Source of the DNA: Opitutus sp. GAS368
GTDB lineage: Bacteria > Verrucomicrobiota > Verrucomicrobiia > Opitutales > Opitutaceae
Assembly (NCBI GenBank): GCA_945871005.1
Contig: CAMBUJ010000013.1
Coordinates: forward strand, 1 to 36,196
Direction of reading: 5' to 3'
DNA length: 36,196 nucleotides
Under the pieces are notes generated by a model, which saw only the letters and a list, made by a program, of their open reading frames with translations, ran no database searches and was not told where the DNA came from. The translations under genes and the position numbers were made by a program. Below, piece by piece: positions 1-7,537 of the stretch. How positions within the stretch are numbered: the stretch's first letter is position 1; each line of letters starts with the position of its first letter.

Positions 1-1014
1 GGTGCGCCGATCCATACCCCGGTCAACGTGTTGGTGCCCGGCCGCCGCAACAACCCGCCCGAGCCGGGCGTGCGCGCGCTCTGCTGCTTCAACCCGATCC
101 ACTACATGGAACTGCCCGAGCTGTTCATGGAGTTCATCAGTTCGATGACCGGCAAGTCGCCCTCCACCACCGGGGCGGGCAGCGAAGGGGCGCTAACAAA
201 AGGCCCGTTCAACGCCCTGCCTCCGATCATCGACCTGAACGCGGCGTTGGTTTCCTCGATCCTGACCGGCCACGACGCCTTCCTGTCTTCGGCGGGCTGC
301 GTCGGCCCCAAGGTGCGCGTCGACCACGACGTGTCGCTGCTGGTGCCCGAGATCTTCTCGCGCATGACCCCGGTTGAACGCACCGCCGCCGCCCTTATCG
401 AGGACGGCTGCTTTGAGCGCCTGTACGACTTCGAACACCGTGGAAAAATGGTGCGTGCCAGCCGCCTGGGCTACCGCATCACCACGCGCTTCGTGCGCAT
501 TTACTTCGGCCGCCTCTTCCCCCACCCCCATGTCGTCTTCACCGACGAGATGCTCCGTCCCGAACAGCAGGACATGGACATCTTCGCCGACGGCGTGGAT
601 ACGATTGTGACGACCCACCAGCGGGTGGCGGAGAGTTATTTTGCCGACGGTAGCATCGCCTGGGCCTGCCCGCCGCTGAAAGCGCTCTTGGAGATCATGG
701 CCAAGGGCCAAACGGCGGACGGCCACGGGCTGGACGCGCCGCAGGTGCGCAGCCTGTTTACCCGTGAACACCTCGAGGGCAGCGCCTGGTACCGCGCCCG
801 TTTGGACACCAAGCAGGCCAACGAGGCCAAGCTCTGGGCTCATCATGTGCAGAGTTTGGAGGGGGTACTCGATCAGGACCACTACGCGGATGTGATCGCC
901 CGCCTCGGCCTGAAGAACCGCCTGATCAAGGCGAAAGCCGAGCTGGCGCGGGTGCAGTCCCCGGCCTACCGCCAGAGTCTCGAAGGCACCCTCGGCGTGC
1001 AGCCGCTGGTCTAA
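1..1014 (+). CDS. C-terminal part of a large protein resembling PPi-dependent phosphoenolpyruvate carboxykinase
   Basis: The frame is open from base 1, so the true start lies outside the window; about 337 codons remain, ending in TAA at 1012-1014. Visible motifs are a glycine/serine-rich TGKSPSTTG followed by TKGPFN (about bases 139-215), then VRVDHD-type and LVPEIFSRM segments, and ACPPLKALLEIM towards the C-terminus. From memory these resemble the large (about 1100 residue) pyrophosphate-dependent PEP carboxykinases described from Entamoeba and Propionibacterium, which interconvert PEP and oxaloacetate using PPi/Pi instead of a nucleotide. They do not look like ATP- or GTP-type PEPCK. The assignment is by recalled motif similarity only. 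An alternative is an uncharacterised conserved family of the same length. The gene is followed within 15 nt by two hairpins that probably end its transcript. Confidence 0.55.
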   Translation, partial: GAPIHTPVNVLVPGRRNNPPEPGVRALCCFNPIHYMELPELFMEFISSMTGKSPSTTGAGSEGALTKGPFNALPPIIDLNAALVSSILTGHDAFLSSAGCVGPKVRVDHDVSLLVPEIFSRMTPVERTAAALIEDGCFERLYDFEHRGKMVRASRLGYRITTRFVRIYFGRLFPHPHVVFTDEMLRPEQQDMDIFADGVDTIVTTHQRVAESYFADGSIAWACPPLKALLEIMAKGQTADGHGLDAPQVRSLFTREHLEGSAWYRARLDTKQANEAKLWAHHVQSLEGVLDQDHYADVIARLGLKNRLIKAKAELARVQSPAYRQSLEGTLGVQPLV

Positions 1015-1026
1015 ACGAGGGGGGAT

Positions 1027-1059
1027 GGGGAGCGGCGAGCTCCCCGGACTCACGTCCGG
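1027..1059 (+). terminator. Two adjacent hairpins after the PEPCK-like gene
   Basis: Starting 12 nt after the stop codon, GGGGAGC (1027-1033) pairs with GCTCCCC (1039-1045), and CCGGAC (1044-1049) pairs with GTCCGG (1054-1059). The two stems share bases 1044-1045, so they would compete or stack. There is no T-run, so a rho-independent role is only likely. The second stem lies partly within a dispersed 17-bp repeat. Confidence 0.4.
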
Positions 1060-1100
1060 AGCCACGGGGGGCGTGAGTGCCGTGTGGCTCTGAGCGTGAG
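1049..1100. repeat. Inverted pair of a dispersed 17-bp REP-like repeat
   Basis: A 17-bp motif with consensus GTGGCYCYGNRCGTGAG occurs on the minus strand at 1049-1065 and again on the plus strand at 1084-1100, 18 bp apart and inverted. Further copies lie at 18964-18980 (+) and 26985-27001 (-). The flanks of the 1084 and 26985 copies also match, extending the similarity to 22 bp with one difference. All copies are intergenic, as expected for REP/REPIN-type repeats. Confidence 0.55.
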
Positions 1101-1130
1101 CTCAGGGCGGTGTGGGCGCCGTCGCTTCCA

Positions 1131-1544
1131 GAATCGAAACGACTCCGTCGTCCCGCTACGCCTCGGAGCGTTGGGGTGCTTCCGGAACGTAGCGGGAGCG
1201 CGGAGCACTTTTGACGGCGCGCGGCGCGACTCCGCGTTCGGAATCGAAACGACTCCGTCGCCCCGCTACGCCTCGGAGCGTTGGGGTGCTTCGGGACCGT
1301 AGCGGGAGCGCGGAGCGCTTTCGACCGCGCGCGGCGCGACTCCGCGTTCGGAATCGAAACGATTCCGTCGTCCCGCTACGCCTCGGAACGTTGGGGTGCT
1401 TCGGGAACATAGCGGGAGCGCGGAGCGCTTTCGACCGTGCGCGGCGCGACTCCGCGTTCGGAATCGAAACGACTCCATCGTCCCGCTACGCCTCGGAGCG
1501 TTGGGGTACTTCGGGAACGTAGCGGGAGCGCGGAGCGCTTTCGA
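1131..1544. repeat. Non-coding tandem repeat, 110-bp unit, four copies
   Basis: The landmark GAATCGAAAC recurs at 1131, 1241, 1351 and 1461, a period of exactly 110 bp; the fourth copy is cut short near 1544. Copies differ by scattered substitutions. Each unit holds TCCCGCTACG followed about 30 nt later by CGTAGCGGGA, a 10-bp inverted pair, so each unit can form a hairpin. Copy 3 carries one substitution in this stem. Because 110 is not a multiple of three, frames shift from unit to unit and the open frames here are not genes. The rest of the 1015-1582 gap holds hairpins and the REP-like pair, and no gene. Confidence 0.85.
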
Positions 1545-1582
1545 TCCGAGTCCGGAAAGGTTCACCCGTCGCTCCGTAAGGC

Positions 1583-3622
1583 TTAGATCCGGGCGTGGCG
1601 CAGGCGCAATGCGTTGGCCACCACCGTGAGTGAGCTCAGACTCATCGCCGCCCCGGCGAACATCGGGCTGAGCAGCCATCCGGTGAACGGATACAACAGC
1701 CCCGCCGCCAGCGGAATCCCGGCCGCGTTGTAGAAAAACGCCCAAAACAGGTTCTGCTTGATGTTGCCCAACGCCGCCCGACTCAGGTGCACCGCCTTCA
1801 CCAGCGCGCGCAGGTCGCCTTTGACCAACACCAGGCCGGCGCTGTGCATCGCCACATCGGTGCCCGTGCCCATCGCAATACCGATGTCGGCCGCCGCCAG
1901 CGCGGGCGCGTCGTTGAGCCCGTCGCCGGCAAACGCAACCACCTCGCCGCGCGCCTGATGTTCGCGGACCAGCTCCTGTTTGCGCCCCGGGGTCACCCCG
2001 GCATGAAATCCGTCCAGCCCAAGCTCATCAGCAACGGCGCGCGCGGTTGCCTCGCGGTCACCGGTGACCATGTGGATGCTTAAACCCAGTCGGTGCAGCT
2101 CGGCGATGGCCGCAGGGGTCGAGGCTTTGATCGGGTCGGCCAAAGCAATCGAGCCCGCGAAAACGCCATCGACGGTGATGTCGATGAGCGTGGCTGTGGC
2201 GTGGTTATCCAGGCGCTCGGCGGCGCGGGCAACCCGGACGGCGCGGCCGGCAACACGGGCGCTCACGCCCTGGCCCGGCTCGGCGCGGAAATCGGTGGCG
2301 GGCGCGAGGGTCAGATTGCGCGCCTGGGCGGCGGCGACGAGCGCGCGGGCCAGCGGGTGTTCGCTGGAGGCTTCGGCAGCGGCGGCGAGGGCGAGTAACT
2401 CAGTCTCGGTCACCCCGGGTGCTGGGGAAATGGCGACGACGCGGGGTTTGCCCTCGGTGAGCGTGCCGGTCTTGTCGATTAATACCGTGGTGGCGGCGGT
2501 GAGCCGTTCGAGGGCGGCGGCGTCTTTGACCAGCACGCCGGCCTGTGCACCGCGACCGATGCCGGTGACCAGCGCCACCGGGGTGGCTAGGCCGAGCGCG
2601 CACGGACAGGCGATGATCAGCACGGCCACCGCGTTGACCAAAGCGGGTATGAAAGACGGCGCGGGTCCGAGCCAGAGCCAAAGCCCGAAGGTGAGCACGG
2701 AAATAGCGGCGACCACCGGCACGAACCAGGCGGAGACCCGGTCGGCGAGGCGCTGGATCGGGGCTTCGCTCTCCTGCGCCTGTTCGACCAGGCGGATGAT
2801 CTGCGCAAGCAGGGTGTCTGCCCCAACGCGTTCAGCACGGAAGAGGAACGAGCCGGTGGTGTTGAGCGTGCCCGCGCTGACGGGGGAACCGGGGCTTTTG
2901 GCAACCGGATCGGGTTCGCCGGTGAGCATGGACTCATCCACGTCGCTGCCGCCCTCGGTGAGGGTGCCGTCGACGGGGATTTTTTCGCCGGGACGCACGC
3001 GCAACACATCGGAGGCGACGATGGCGGCGAGCGGGACGTCTTCTTCGCGGCCGTCGCGGACGCGGTGGGCGGTGGCGGGGGCGAGCTCCATCAAGGCGCG
3101 GATGGCGGCGTCGGTGCGAGCGTGGGCGCGTTGTTCCAGAATTTGCCCGAGTAGGACGATGGTGGTGATGAAGGCGGTGCCTTCAAAATAGAGCGGCACC
3201 CCGTGGTGGCTGGTGTGCAGGGAAGCGGGAAGGTTTTTGCCAAACAGCACCGCGGCGACCGAATAAAAATAAGCCGCGCCCGTGCCGGTGACGGTGAGCG
3301 TGAACATGTTGGTATCGAGTTTGCGCAGGGATTTCCACCAGCGGCGGATGAAGAACGCGCCGCACCAGAAAAACACCGGGGTGGTCAGGGCGAGTTGCAG
3401 CCAACCCGACAGGCGTGGATCGAGCTGATGAAAGGCGGCGGGGGCAAGCATCGGGCCCATCGCGAGGGCGAGCACGGGCACGGTGCAGGCGAGCGCGCCC
3501 CAGAAGCGCGGACGCAGCACGCGCTCGTGGGGTAGTCCCATGTAAACCGGTGCGTCGGCGGCGGGTGGCGGGTTGTTGGCGGGAGCGCCGGAGGAGTGGC
3601 AGCAGGAAGGCGTGGAGTTCAT
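1583..3622 (-). CDS. copA: Cu+-exporting P1B-type ATPase
   Basis: A 679-residue inner-membrane pump that moves Cu+ (or Ag+) out of the cytoplasm using ATP. Positions from the chosen start: actuator motif TGEP near 234, metal-channel CPC near 339, phosphorylation motif DKTGTLT near 383, the SSEHP nucleotide-site motif near 421 and GDGLNDAP near 566. The [11 protein letters not shown] and [15 protein letters not shown] motifs of the last two helices are typical of the P1B-1 (copper) subgroup. The N-terminal HMA metal-binding domains usual in CopA are absent; the head is a short tail containing CCH. I chose the ATG at 3622; a start at 3658 adds 12 arginine-rich residues that look like read-through of the upstream gap. 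It stands alone and ends about 40 bp from the 110-bp tandem repeats. Confidence 0.92.
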   Translation of the reverse strand: MNSTPSCCHSSGAPANNPPPAADAPVYMGLPHERVLRPRFWGALACTVPVLALAMGPMLAPAAFHQLDPRLSGWLQLALTTPVFFWCGAFFIRRWWKSLRKLDTNMFTLTVTGTGAAYFYSVAAVLFGKNLPASLHTSHHGVPLYFEGTAFITTIVLLGQILEQRAHARTDAAIRALMELAPATAHRVRDGREEDVPLAAIVASDVLRVRPGEKIPVDGTLTEGGSDVDESMLTGEPDPVAKSPGSPVSAGTLNTTGSFLFRAERVGADTLLAQIIRLVEQAQESEAPIQRLADRVSAWFVPVVAAISVLTFGLWLWLGPAPSFIPALVNAVAVLIIACPCALGLATPVALVTGIGRGAQAGVLVKDAAALERLTAATTVLIDKTGTLTEGKPRVVAISPAPGVTETELLALAAAAEASSEHPLARALVAAAQARNLTLAPATDFRAEPGQGVSARVAGRAVRVARAAERLDNHATATLIDITVDGVFAGSIALADPIKASTPAAIAELHRLGLSIHMVTGDREATARAVADELGLDGFHAGVTPGRKQELVREHQARGEVVAFAGDGLNDAPALAAADIGIAMGTGTDVAMHSAGLVLVKGDLRALVKAVHLSRAALGNIKQNLFWAFFYNAAGIPLAAGLLYPFTGWLLSPMFAGAAMSLSSLTVVANALRLRHARI

Positions 3623-3815
3623 GGCGGGCAGCCGGGCGAGGAGACGCCGGCGGTCCAACCCTACGTGACGAAATGTCGGGCGCGAGCGCGACGGAACGAC
3701 GGGGAAGATTTACCTGCGGCCAATCGGCAGTGATATGGCTTTTGCAGGCTCCTACCTCCCGAGCTGACGCACCGCAGCGAACATGGCCCAACCGTCGCGA
3801 CCCAGCTTGAGCCGG

Positions 3816-4091
3816 CTGCCGGGTTGCTATTTCCAGCGCCTGGTGCAGGCAGGCGAAGGTCTCGGGATGGAGACGCAGGGTTTCCCCGGGGGAGAGGCGG
3901 CCGAGTTGGCGCACTTCGCTGTCTTCGCGGTAGCGGCTGAGTCGCGCCTCCAGTTGGTCAATACGCGAGAAAACCTCCTGGACCGCTTGGGCTGCGTAGT
4001 CGGCGTCGTCCGCTGCCACCCGGATCTCAAACCACGTCGCCATCGTCTCGTGACGGTAACAGTGCTGCGGCAAGACGGCGGGGTGCGACAT
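3816..4091 (-). pseudogene. apbE: Truncated apbE (FAD:protein FMN transferase), N-terminal fragment
   Basis: The first 92 residues from the ATG at 4091 match the N-terminus of ApbE, which attaches FMN covalently to threonines of flavoproteins. Visible are METMATWFEI-type start residues (HETMATWFEIRV), SRIDQLEARLSRYREDSEV and a PETFACLHQALEIATR helix. Similarity then stops abruptly near 3816, where the T-G-GAFD segment should follow; a full ApbE is about 300 residues or more. The frame runs on into copA antisense sequence, which is meaningless. The catalytic and FAD-binding parts are missing, so this is a remnant. It follows the oxidoreductase gene by 43 nt and was probably in its operon. The 190 bp between it and copA hold no recognisable gene. 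Confidence 0.75.
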
Positions 4092-4134
4092 GGTGGGAGT
4101 GGTGGATTGTCGGTGGAGGTGCCGGACGGGCGGC

Positions 4135-5298
4135 TCAGAGCTGGGGAAACTTCACCCAGACTGCGCCGGCGCGGGAGCTGGCCACGGCGGTTTCGATAAA
4201 CGCCATGTCTTCGACGCCGTCCTCGATGGTCGGGAAGTCGAGGTCGGCCGGCAGAGACTGGCCGGCCAGGGTGGCGCGTACCGCCCGGAAGACTTCGCGG
4301 TAAATGTTTCCAAAGGCCTCCAGGTAACCCTCGGGATGGCCGGCGGGGATGCGGGTGACGGCGGCCGCCTCGAGCCCAACGTAGCCGTTGCCGCGCCGCC
4401 AAATTTGCGTGGGCTGTTCGGGGAATTTGAGCAGCAACTCGTTCGGGTGCTCCTGACGCCACTCCAGGCCGGCCTTCTCGCCATAGACGCGGATGCTCAG
4501 CGCGTTTTCCTCGCCGACGGAAATCTGCGAACTGTGCAACACGCCCTTCGCGCCGCCTTCGTAGCGCACGAGGATGTTGCCGTCGTCATCAAGGGCGCGG
4601 CCTTCGACAAAGGTGGTCAGGTCGGCGCACAGCTCGCTGATGCGCAGGCCGGTGATGTAGCGGGCGAGGTTTTCGGCGTGGGTGCCGATGTCGCCGATGC
4701 AACCGGCCGCGCCCGAACGGGCAGGATCAGTGCGCCAACTCGCCTGTTTTTGGCCACTGGCTTCGAGATGGGTGGAGAGCCATCCCTGCGGATACTCGAC
4801 CACGACCTTGCGCAGGGTGCCGAGGCGGCCTTCGCGCACGAAGGCGCGGGCCTGTTTCACCATGGCGTTACCGGTGTAATTGTGGGTGAGGGCAAAGATC
4901 TTGCCGCTGCGGTGCACGAGGTCGCGCAAGGTGCGGGCTTGGGCAAGGTCGAGGGTCACCGGCTTGTCGCAGACCACATGAAAACCGGCTTCGAGAAAGG
5001 TCTGGGCCGGGCCGAAGTGCTGGTGGTTCGGGGTGACGATCACCACGAAGTCGAGTCGGTCGGCGGCGGGGCGAGCGGCTTCGGCGCGGGCCATTTCGGC
5101 GTAGGTGCCGTAGCCCCGGGTCGAGTCGAGAAAGAGGTCGGCGCCCGAGGCGGCGGATTTTTCCGGGTCGGCGGAAAAAGCACCGGCGACGAGCTCGGCC
5201 TGGCCGTCCATTTGTGAAGCGATGCGGTGGACGGCACCGATGAAGGCACCGCGGCCGCCACCGATCATGCCGTAACGAAGTTTGCGAGTAGGAGTCAT
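4135..5298 (-). CDS. Gfo/Idh/MocA family NAD(P)-dependent oxidoreductase
   Basis: A 387-residue cytoplasmic dehydrogenase of the glucose-fructose oxidoreductase / inositol dehydrogenase / MocA family. The N-terminal Rossmann fold shows the GGGRGAF loop near residue 13, the VIVTPNHQH strand-loop near 87, and CDKPVT near 110 (the family's E/D-K-P cofactor and catalytic motif). GDIGTHAEN near 202 carries the conserved aspartate and histidine of the active site. Length and domain order are normal. The substrate cannot be read from sequence; such enzymes act on sugars, inositols or their derivatives. The gene has a partial, decayed second copy at 6583-6945 in the same orientation. No Shine-Dalgarno sequence precedes the ATG. 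Confidence 0.9.
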   Translation of the reverse strand: MTPTRKLRYGMIGGGRGAFIGAVHRIASQMDGQAELVAGAFSADPEKSAASGADLFLDSTRGYGTYAEMARAEAARPAADRLDFVVIVTPNHQHFGPAQTFLEAGFHVVCDKPVTLDLAQARTLRDLVHRSGKIFALTHNYTGNAMVKQARAFVREGRLGTLRKVVVEYPQGWLSTHLEASGQKQASWRTDPARSGAAGCIGDIGTHAENLARYITGLRISELCADLTTFVEGRALDDDGNILVRYEGGAKGVLHSSQISVGEENALSIRVYGEKAGLEWRQEHPNELLLKFPEQPTQIWRRGNGYVGLEAAAVTRIPAGHPEGYLEAFGNIYREVFRAVRATLAGQSLPADLDFPTIEDGVEDMAFIETAVASSRAGAVWVKFPQL

Positions 5299-5317
5299 GG
5301 GAGAGGAAAACGGAAAG

Positions 5318-5396
5318 TTACACAGAGGGCACGAGAGGATGCATAGATGTCACGGTGAAAGACACAGTCGGATTGGCTCTGTGGCCTCTGTGTCAC
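5318..5396. repeat. Imperfect hairpin of CACAGAG-type heptamers
   Basis: The left arm (about 5318-5337) contains CACAGAG followed by GGCACGAG. The right arm (5377-5396) contains CTCTGTG, GCCTCTG and TGTCAC, and is the reverse complement of the left with a few mismatches. The 7-nt phasing links it to the other heptamer hairpins in this window. It lies just upstream of the oxidoreductase start on the minus strand, so it would be in the leader if transcribed. Confidence 0.5.
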
Positions 5397-5660
5397 CCGC
5401 CGATTTTTGCTATTCATCCTTGGGCCCCACTGGAAACGTCGAGGAACCCGTTGTTTGATGTTTGGTTGCCCAGTTGCTGGTGCGATGAGCGTGAACGGCC
5501 GCCAAGTTTTTATACGTATGAATGAGAAATGGTATAAACCCGCCAGCATCCTTAATAAACGCCTGCCGGCCCGCCTGGGAATCCACCACAACGGCATCAA
5601 GTCACAAAGGTCGGACTAATAGGCCGTAATAAACCGCGCCGTTGGGTCGAAGGGAATAAA
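5397..5660. other. Intergenic region without a recognisable gene
   Basis: This stretch between the oxidoreductase and the toxin gene has short open frames on both strands, for example a 70-codon plus-strand frame at 5407-5619. None has recognisable motifs or a convincing start. It leads directly into a GC-rich palindromic repeat. I see no tRNA or clear promoter. Confidence 0.5.
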
Positions 5661-5712
5661 CCGCCCCGAAGGGGCATTATAGCCCGAGCGCGGGGCAACG
5701 CCCCAGGACTAC
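5661..5712. repeat. GC-rich palindromic repeat, copy A
   Basis: It contains CGCCCCGAAGGGGC followed by ATTATAGCCC and then GGGGCAACGCCCC. Copy B at about 6491-6540 has CGCCCCAACGGGGC, ATTTTAACCC and ACGCCCCGGG in the same order and orientation, with an internal deletion relative to copy A. The two copies bracket the toxin-antitoxin pair. Confidence 0.6.
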
Positions 5713-5773
5713 AGGAAGAACGCCGGAGCGCGCTGATCTCCGCCGTCACCTGCCAGATCGACGTGCGGGCCGC

Positions 5774-6223
5774 CTAACCCGCCTTGGCGCTGGCATCCAC
5801 CAAGTGCAGTCCGGCTTTGGCCACGAGCAGTCCCTGTCGATCATCACAGGTGATGAATTCCCGGCAGCGTAACACCCGGGCGGCGGCCACATGCAGAAGA
5901 TCCAAGGTGCGCACCCCCAAGCTGGGGGTGTAGAGAAGGGAGAGTTTTTCGGCTTCCTGCCACAATTGGTAGGCCGGTAGCGGCACCGGCAAGAGCAGGC
6001 CGGCCTCAATCGCCTGCCGCATGGCGTTTTCCACCCCGCCCAGCTCCTTGAGGCTGATTGTTTGGCGGCAGACGAGCGCCCGCAGAGCATTACCGAACTC
6101 CACCTTTTGCCACGGAGTCCACACCACGGTGCCCGCCTGGCTAAATGCGGCTCGCGCTTCGCTCGCGTGGCGATCCCCCAAAAACAGCGACATCACCGCG
6201 GACGTGTCGGCGTAGGTTTTCAC
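5774..6223 (-). CDS. PIN-domain ribonuclease toxin, VapC-like
   Basis: A small PIN-domain protein of 149 residues from a GTG start, probably a VapC-type endoribonuclease that blocks translation until its antitoxin neutralises it. The acidic metal-binding residues are in the expected order: D6 in YADTSAV, E42 in VEFGNAL, D108 in RTLDLLHVAA and D127/D128 in FITCDDRQ. The GTG at 6223 overlaps the antitoxin stop as GTGA, a 4-nt overlap typical of translational coupling. An ATG at 6247 would add eight residues and overlap the antitoxin by 28 nt, which I think is less likely. The cassette sits in a repeat-rich patch, as mobile toxin-antitoxin modules often do. Confidence 0.82.
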   Translation of the reverse strand: MKTYADTSAVMSLFLGDRHASEARAAFSQAGTVVWTPWQKVEFGNALRALVCRQTISLKELGGVENAMRQAIEAGLLLPVPLPAYQLWQEAEKLSLLYTPSLGVRTLDLLHVAAARVLRCREFITCDDRQGLLVAKAGLHLVDASAKAG

Positions 6224-6444
6224 TCCCGATCCGGGGTGAGTTTCCACGCCGACTCGGCGGAGAAGCGTCCGTCGAAATGGGCGGACAATTTCTCCAGATC
6301 CAGTTTGCCGCTACGACTGACATCGGCACCGGTGACCTTGCCCAAGACGTAGGCATTGAGGCTTTTTTTCGAGCGGCGGGCCGCCAGTTGCAGCCGCTTT
6401 TTTTCTTTCGTTGAGACCTTAAGGGTGATGGTGGAGGTGCTCAT
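6220..6444 (-). CDS. Antitoxin partner of the PIN toxin, putative ribbon-helix-helix
   Basis: A 74-residue protein directly upstream of and overlapping the PIN toxin gene. The N-terminus STITLKVSTKEKKRLQLAAR followed by SKKSLNAYVLGKV looks like a ribbon-helix-helix DNA-binding region (beta strand ITLKVS, then two basic helices). The C-terminal part (LDLEKLSAHFDGRF) is probably the toxin-binding tail. In this family the antitoxin binds its own promoter and neutralises the nuclease. The RHH assignment is by pattern, not database match. The start ATG is preceded by AACACC and lacks a Shine-Dalgarno sequence. Confidence 0.75.
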   Translation of the reverse strand: MSTSTITLKVSTKEKKRLQLAARRSKKSLNAYVLGKVTGADVSRSGKLDLEKLSAHFDGRFSAESAWKLTPDRE

Positions 6445-6490
6445 GGTGTTACCTTGGTTAACACCGGATAAAAATCAAGGTGCCACTTAC

Positions 6491-6582
6491 GGCCGTCGCC
6501 CCAACGGGGCATTTTAACCCAACGCCCCGGGAATACTAGGCCGCCCCGTCAGGGCTGGGCGTGTGGTTACGGGTGTTCCCAG
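6491..6582. repeat. GC-rich palindromic repeat, copy B, plus a degenerate third unit
   Basis: Positions 6491-6540 repeat the order of elements in copy A (5661-5712). Directly after, CCGCCCCGTCAGGG at 6541-6554, with CCCAGGGCG some 30 nt later, looks like a third, more divergent unit. The repeat abuts the broken end of the oxidoreductase copy at about 6583, so it marks the recombination junction. Confidence 0.5.
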
Positions 6583-6945
6583 GGCGTTACCGGTGTAATT
6601 GTGGGTGAGGGCAAAGATCTTGCCGCTGCCGTGCACGAGGTCGCGCAAGGTGCGGGCTTGGGCGAGGTCGAGGGTGACCGGCTTGTCACAAACTACGTGA
6701 AAACCGGCTTCGAGAAACGTCTGGGCCGGGCCGAAGTGCTGGTGGTTCGGGGTGACGATCACCACGAAGTCGAGTCGGTCGGCAACGGGGCGGGCGGCTT
6801 CGGCGCGGGCCATTTCAACGTAGGTGCCGTAGACACGGGAGGGGGCGAGAAACAGGTCGGCGCCGGAGGTGGCGGACTTTTCGGGATCAGCGGAGAAGGC
6901 GCCACGCCCCCCGCCGATCATGTCGTAGCGAAGTTTGCGATTCAT
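6583..6945 (-). pseudogene. Partial, decayed duplicate of the Gfo/Idh/MocA oxidoreductase
   Basis: From the ATG at 6945 the translation follows the intact oxidoreductase of 4135-5298 almost residue for residue. Shared segments are LRYDMIGGGRGAF, SADPEKS, VIVTPNHQHFGPAQTFLEAG, CDKPVTLDLAQARTLRDLV and ALTHNYTGNA. Two lesions are visible. About 22 codons (66 nt) are missing between two GAF triplets, removing part of the Rossmann fold. Similarity also ends after NYTGNA, where the GC-rich repeat begins, so the whole C-terminal domain is gone. The nucleotide match to bases 4864-5298 is very close with scattered changes, so the duplication is recent or gene conversion has acted. Confidence 0.85.
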
Positions 6946-7022
6946 GGCCAGGGGGAGTGTTTTCCCAGAAAAAACACAAACTCCGCCGAGCAATCGGCCG
7001 AAGCGAGTGCGCGCCAATGCCA

Positions 7023-7080
7023 AAAAGCAGAGACCCATGCAGGCAGCGGGAATTGAATTCCCTCCACAGGCATGGGTCTT
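7023..7080 (-). terminator. Intrinsic terminator of the urt-fmd operon with a nested palindrome
   Basis: AGACCCATGC (7031-7040) pairs with GCATGGGTCT (7070-7079). Inside the loop sits a second perfect palindrome, GGGAATTGAATTCCC. Read on the minus strand, the hairpin is followed by CTGC and a run of T, as in a rho-independent terminator. It lies about 65 nt beyond the fmdB stop codon. Confidence 0.75.
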
Positions 7081-7143
7081 GAGTTGATCAACTGCCGCAA
7101 CCGTCCGACTTCAGGCCGGCCTTTTAACCGGGAAGGCGGGCGC

Positions 7144-7506
7144 TCAGTGGCCGAGCATCCACGGCCGGTTGCCTTTACGCGGGGCGTGCAAAGCGGGCGT
7201 GCCGTCGGGCTTGCGGGCGGCTTTGCGCTTGCTCGGTTTGCAACCGCAGCCCGTGCCGCAGTTGTGGCCCGTGCCGCAGTTGTGGCCCGTGCGACTGTCG
7301 CTCACCTGCGGCTCGTAACGGCTGCGTTCGTTAATCGCGTGCGCCTTGCGGGTGTTCGAGTTCATCATCGCCAGGTTAGGCGCGGACACGACCCGGCGCG
7401 CCACGCGCCGGCAGTCGGGACACGACGTCGGCGTGTTACGGTCGTCCATGAGGTGAAAACTCATGAACGGGCCACACGCCTTACACTCGTAGTTATACAG
7501 TGGCAT
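7144..7506 (-). CDS. fmdB: FmdB-family zinc-ribbon protein with a cysteine-rich tail
   Basis: A 120-residue protein starting MPLYNYECKACG, the signature N-terminus of FmdB zinc ribbons, with paired CKAC and CPDC motifs that should bind one Zn2+. FmdB was named as a putative regulator in the formamidase operon of Methylophilus; its molecular role is not firmly known. After the ribbon a tandem GHNCGTGHNCGTGCGC segment adds four cysteines and two histidines, encoded by an exact 18-bp duplication at 7253-7288. The tail is basic and ends RPWMLGH. I chose the ATG at 7506 because the family begins there; the longer frame upstream runs antisense-like through fmdA. It follows fmdA by 31 nt. Confidence 0.9.
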   Translation of the reverse strand: MPLYNYECKACGPFMSFHLMDDRNTPTSCPDCRRVARRVVSAPNLAMMNSNTRKAHAINERSRYEPQVSDSRTGHNCGTGHNCGTGCGCKPSKRKAARKPDGTPALHAPRKGNRPWMLGH

Positions 7507-7537
7507 CGGGATCGGGGTTGGGTGGTTAGCCGCGCGG

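Noticed and set aside
1131-1544. CRISPR array
   Set aside because: The unit is a continuous 110-bp tandem repeat with no unique spacers and no cas genes nearby.
1156-1745. Open frames on both strands across the 110-bp repeats
   Set aside because: The unit length is not a multiple of three, the frames have no recognisable motif, and they exist only because GC-rich repeats lack stop codons.
3183-3815. Continuation of the apbE frame into copA
   Set aside because: Beyond 3816 the translation loses all similarity and is merely copA read in another frame.
4090-5217. 375-codon plus-strand frame opposite the oxidoreductase
   Set aside because: It is the antisense shadow of a clear family member; its valine/glycine-rich sequence has no domain.
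5407-5619. 70-codon plus-strand frame in the accessory patch
   Set aside because: No motif, no supporting start, and it lies in repeat-rich intergenic DNA.
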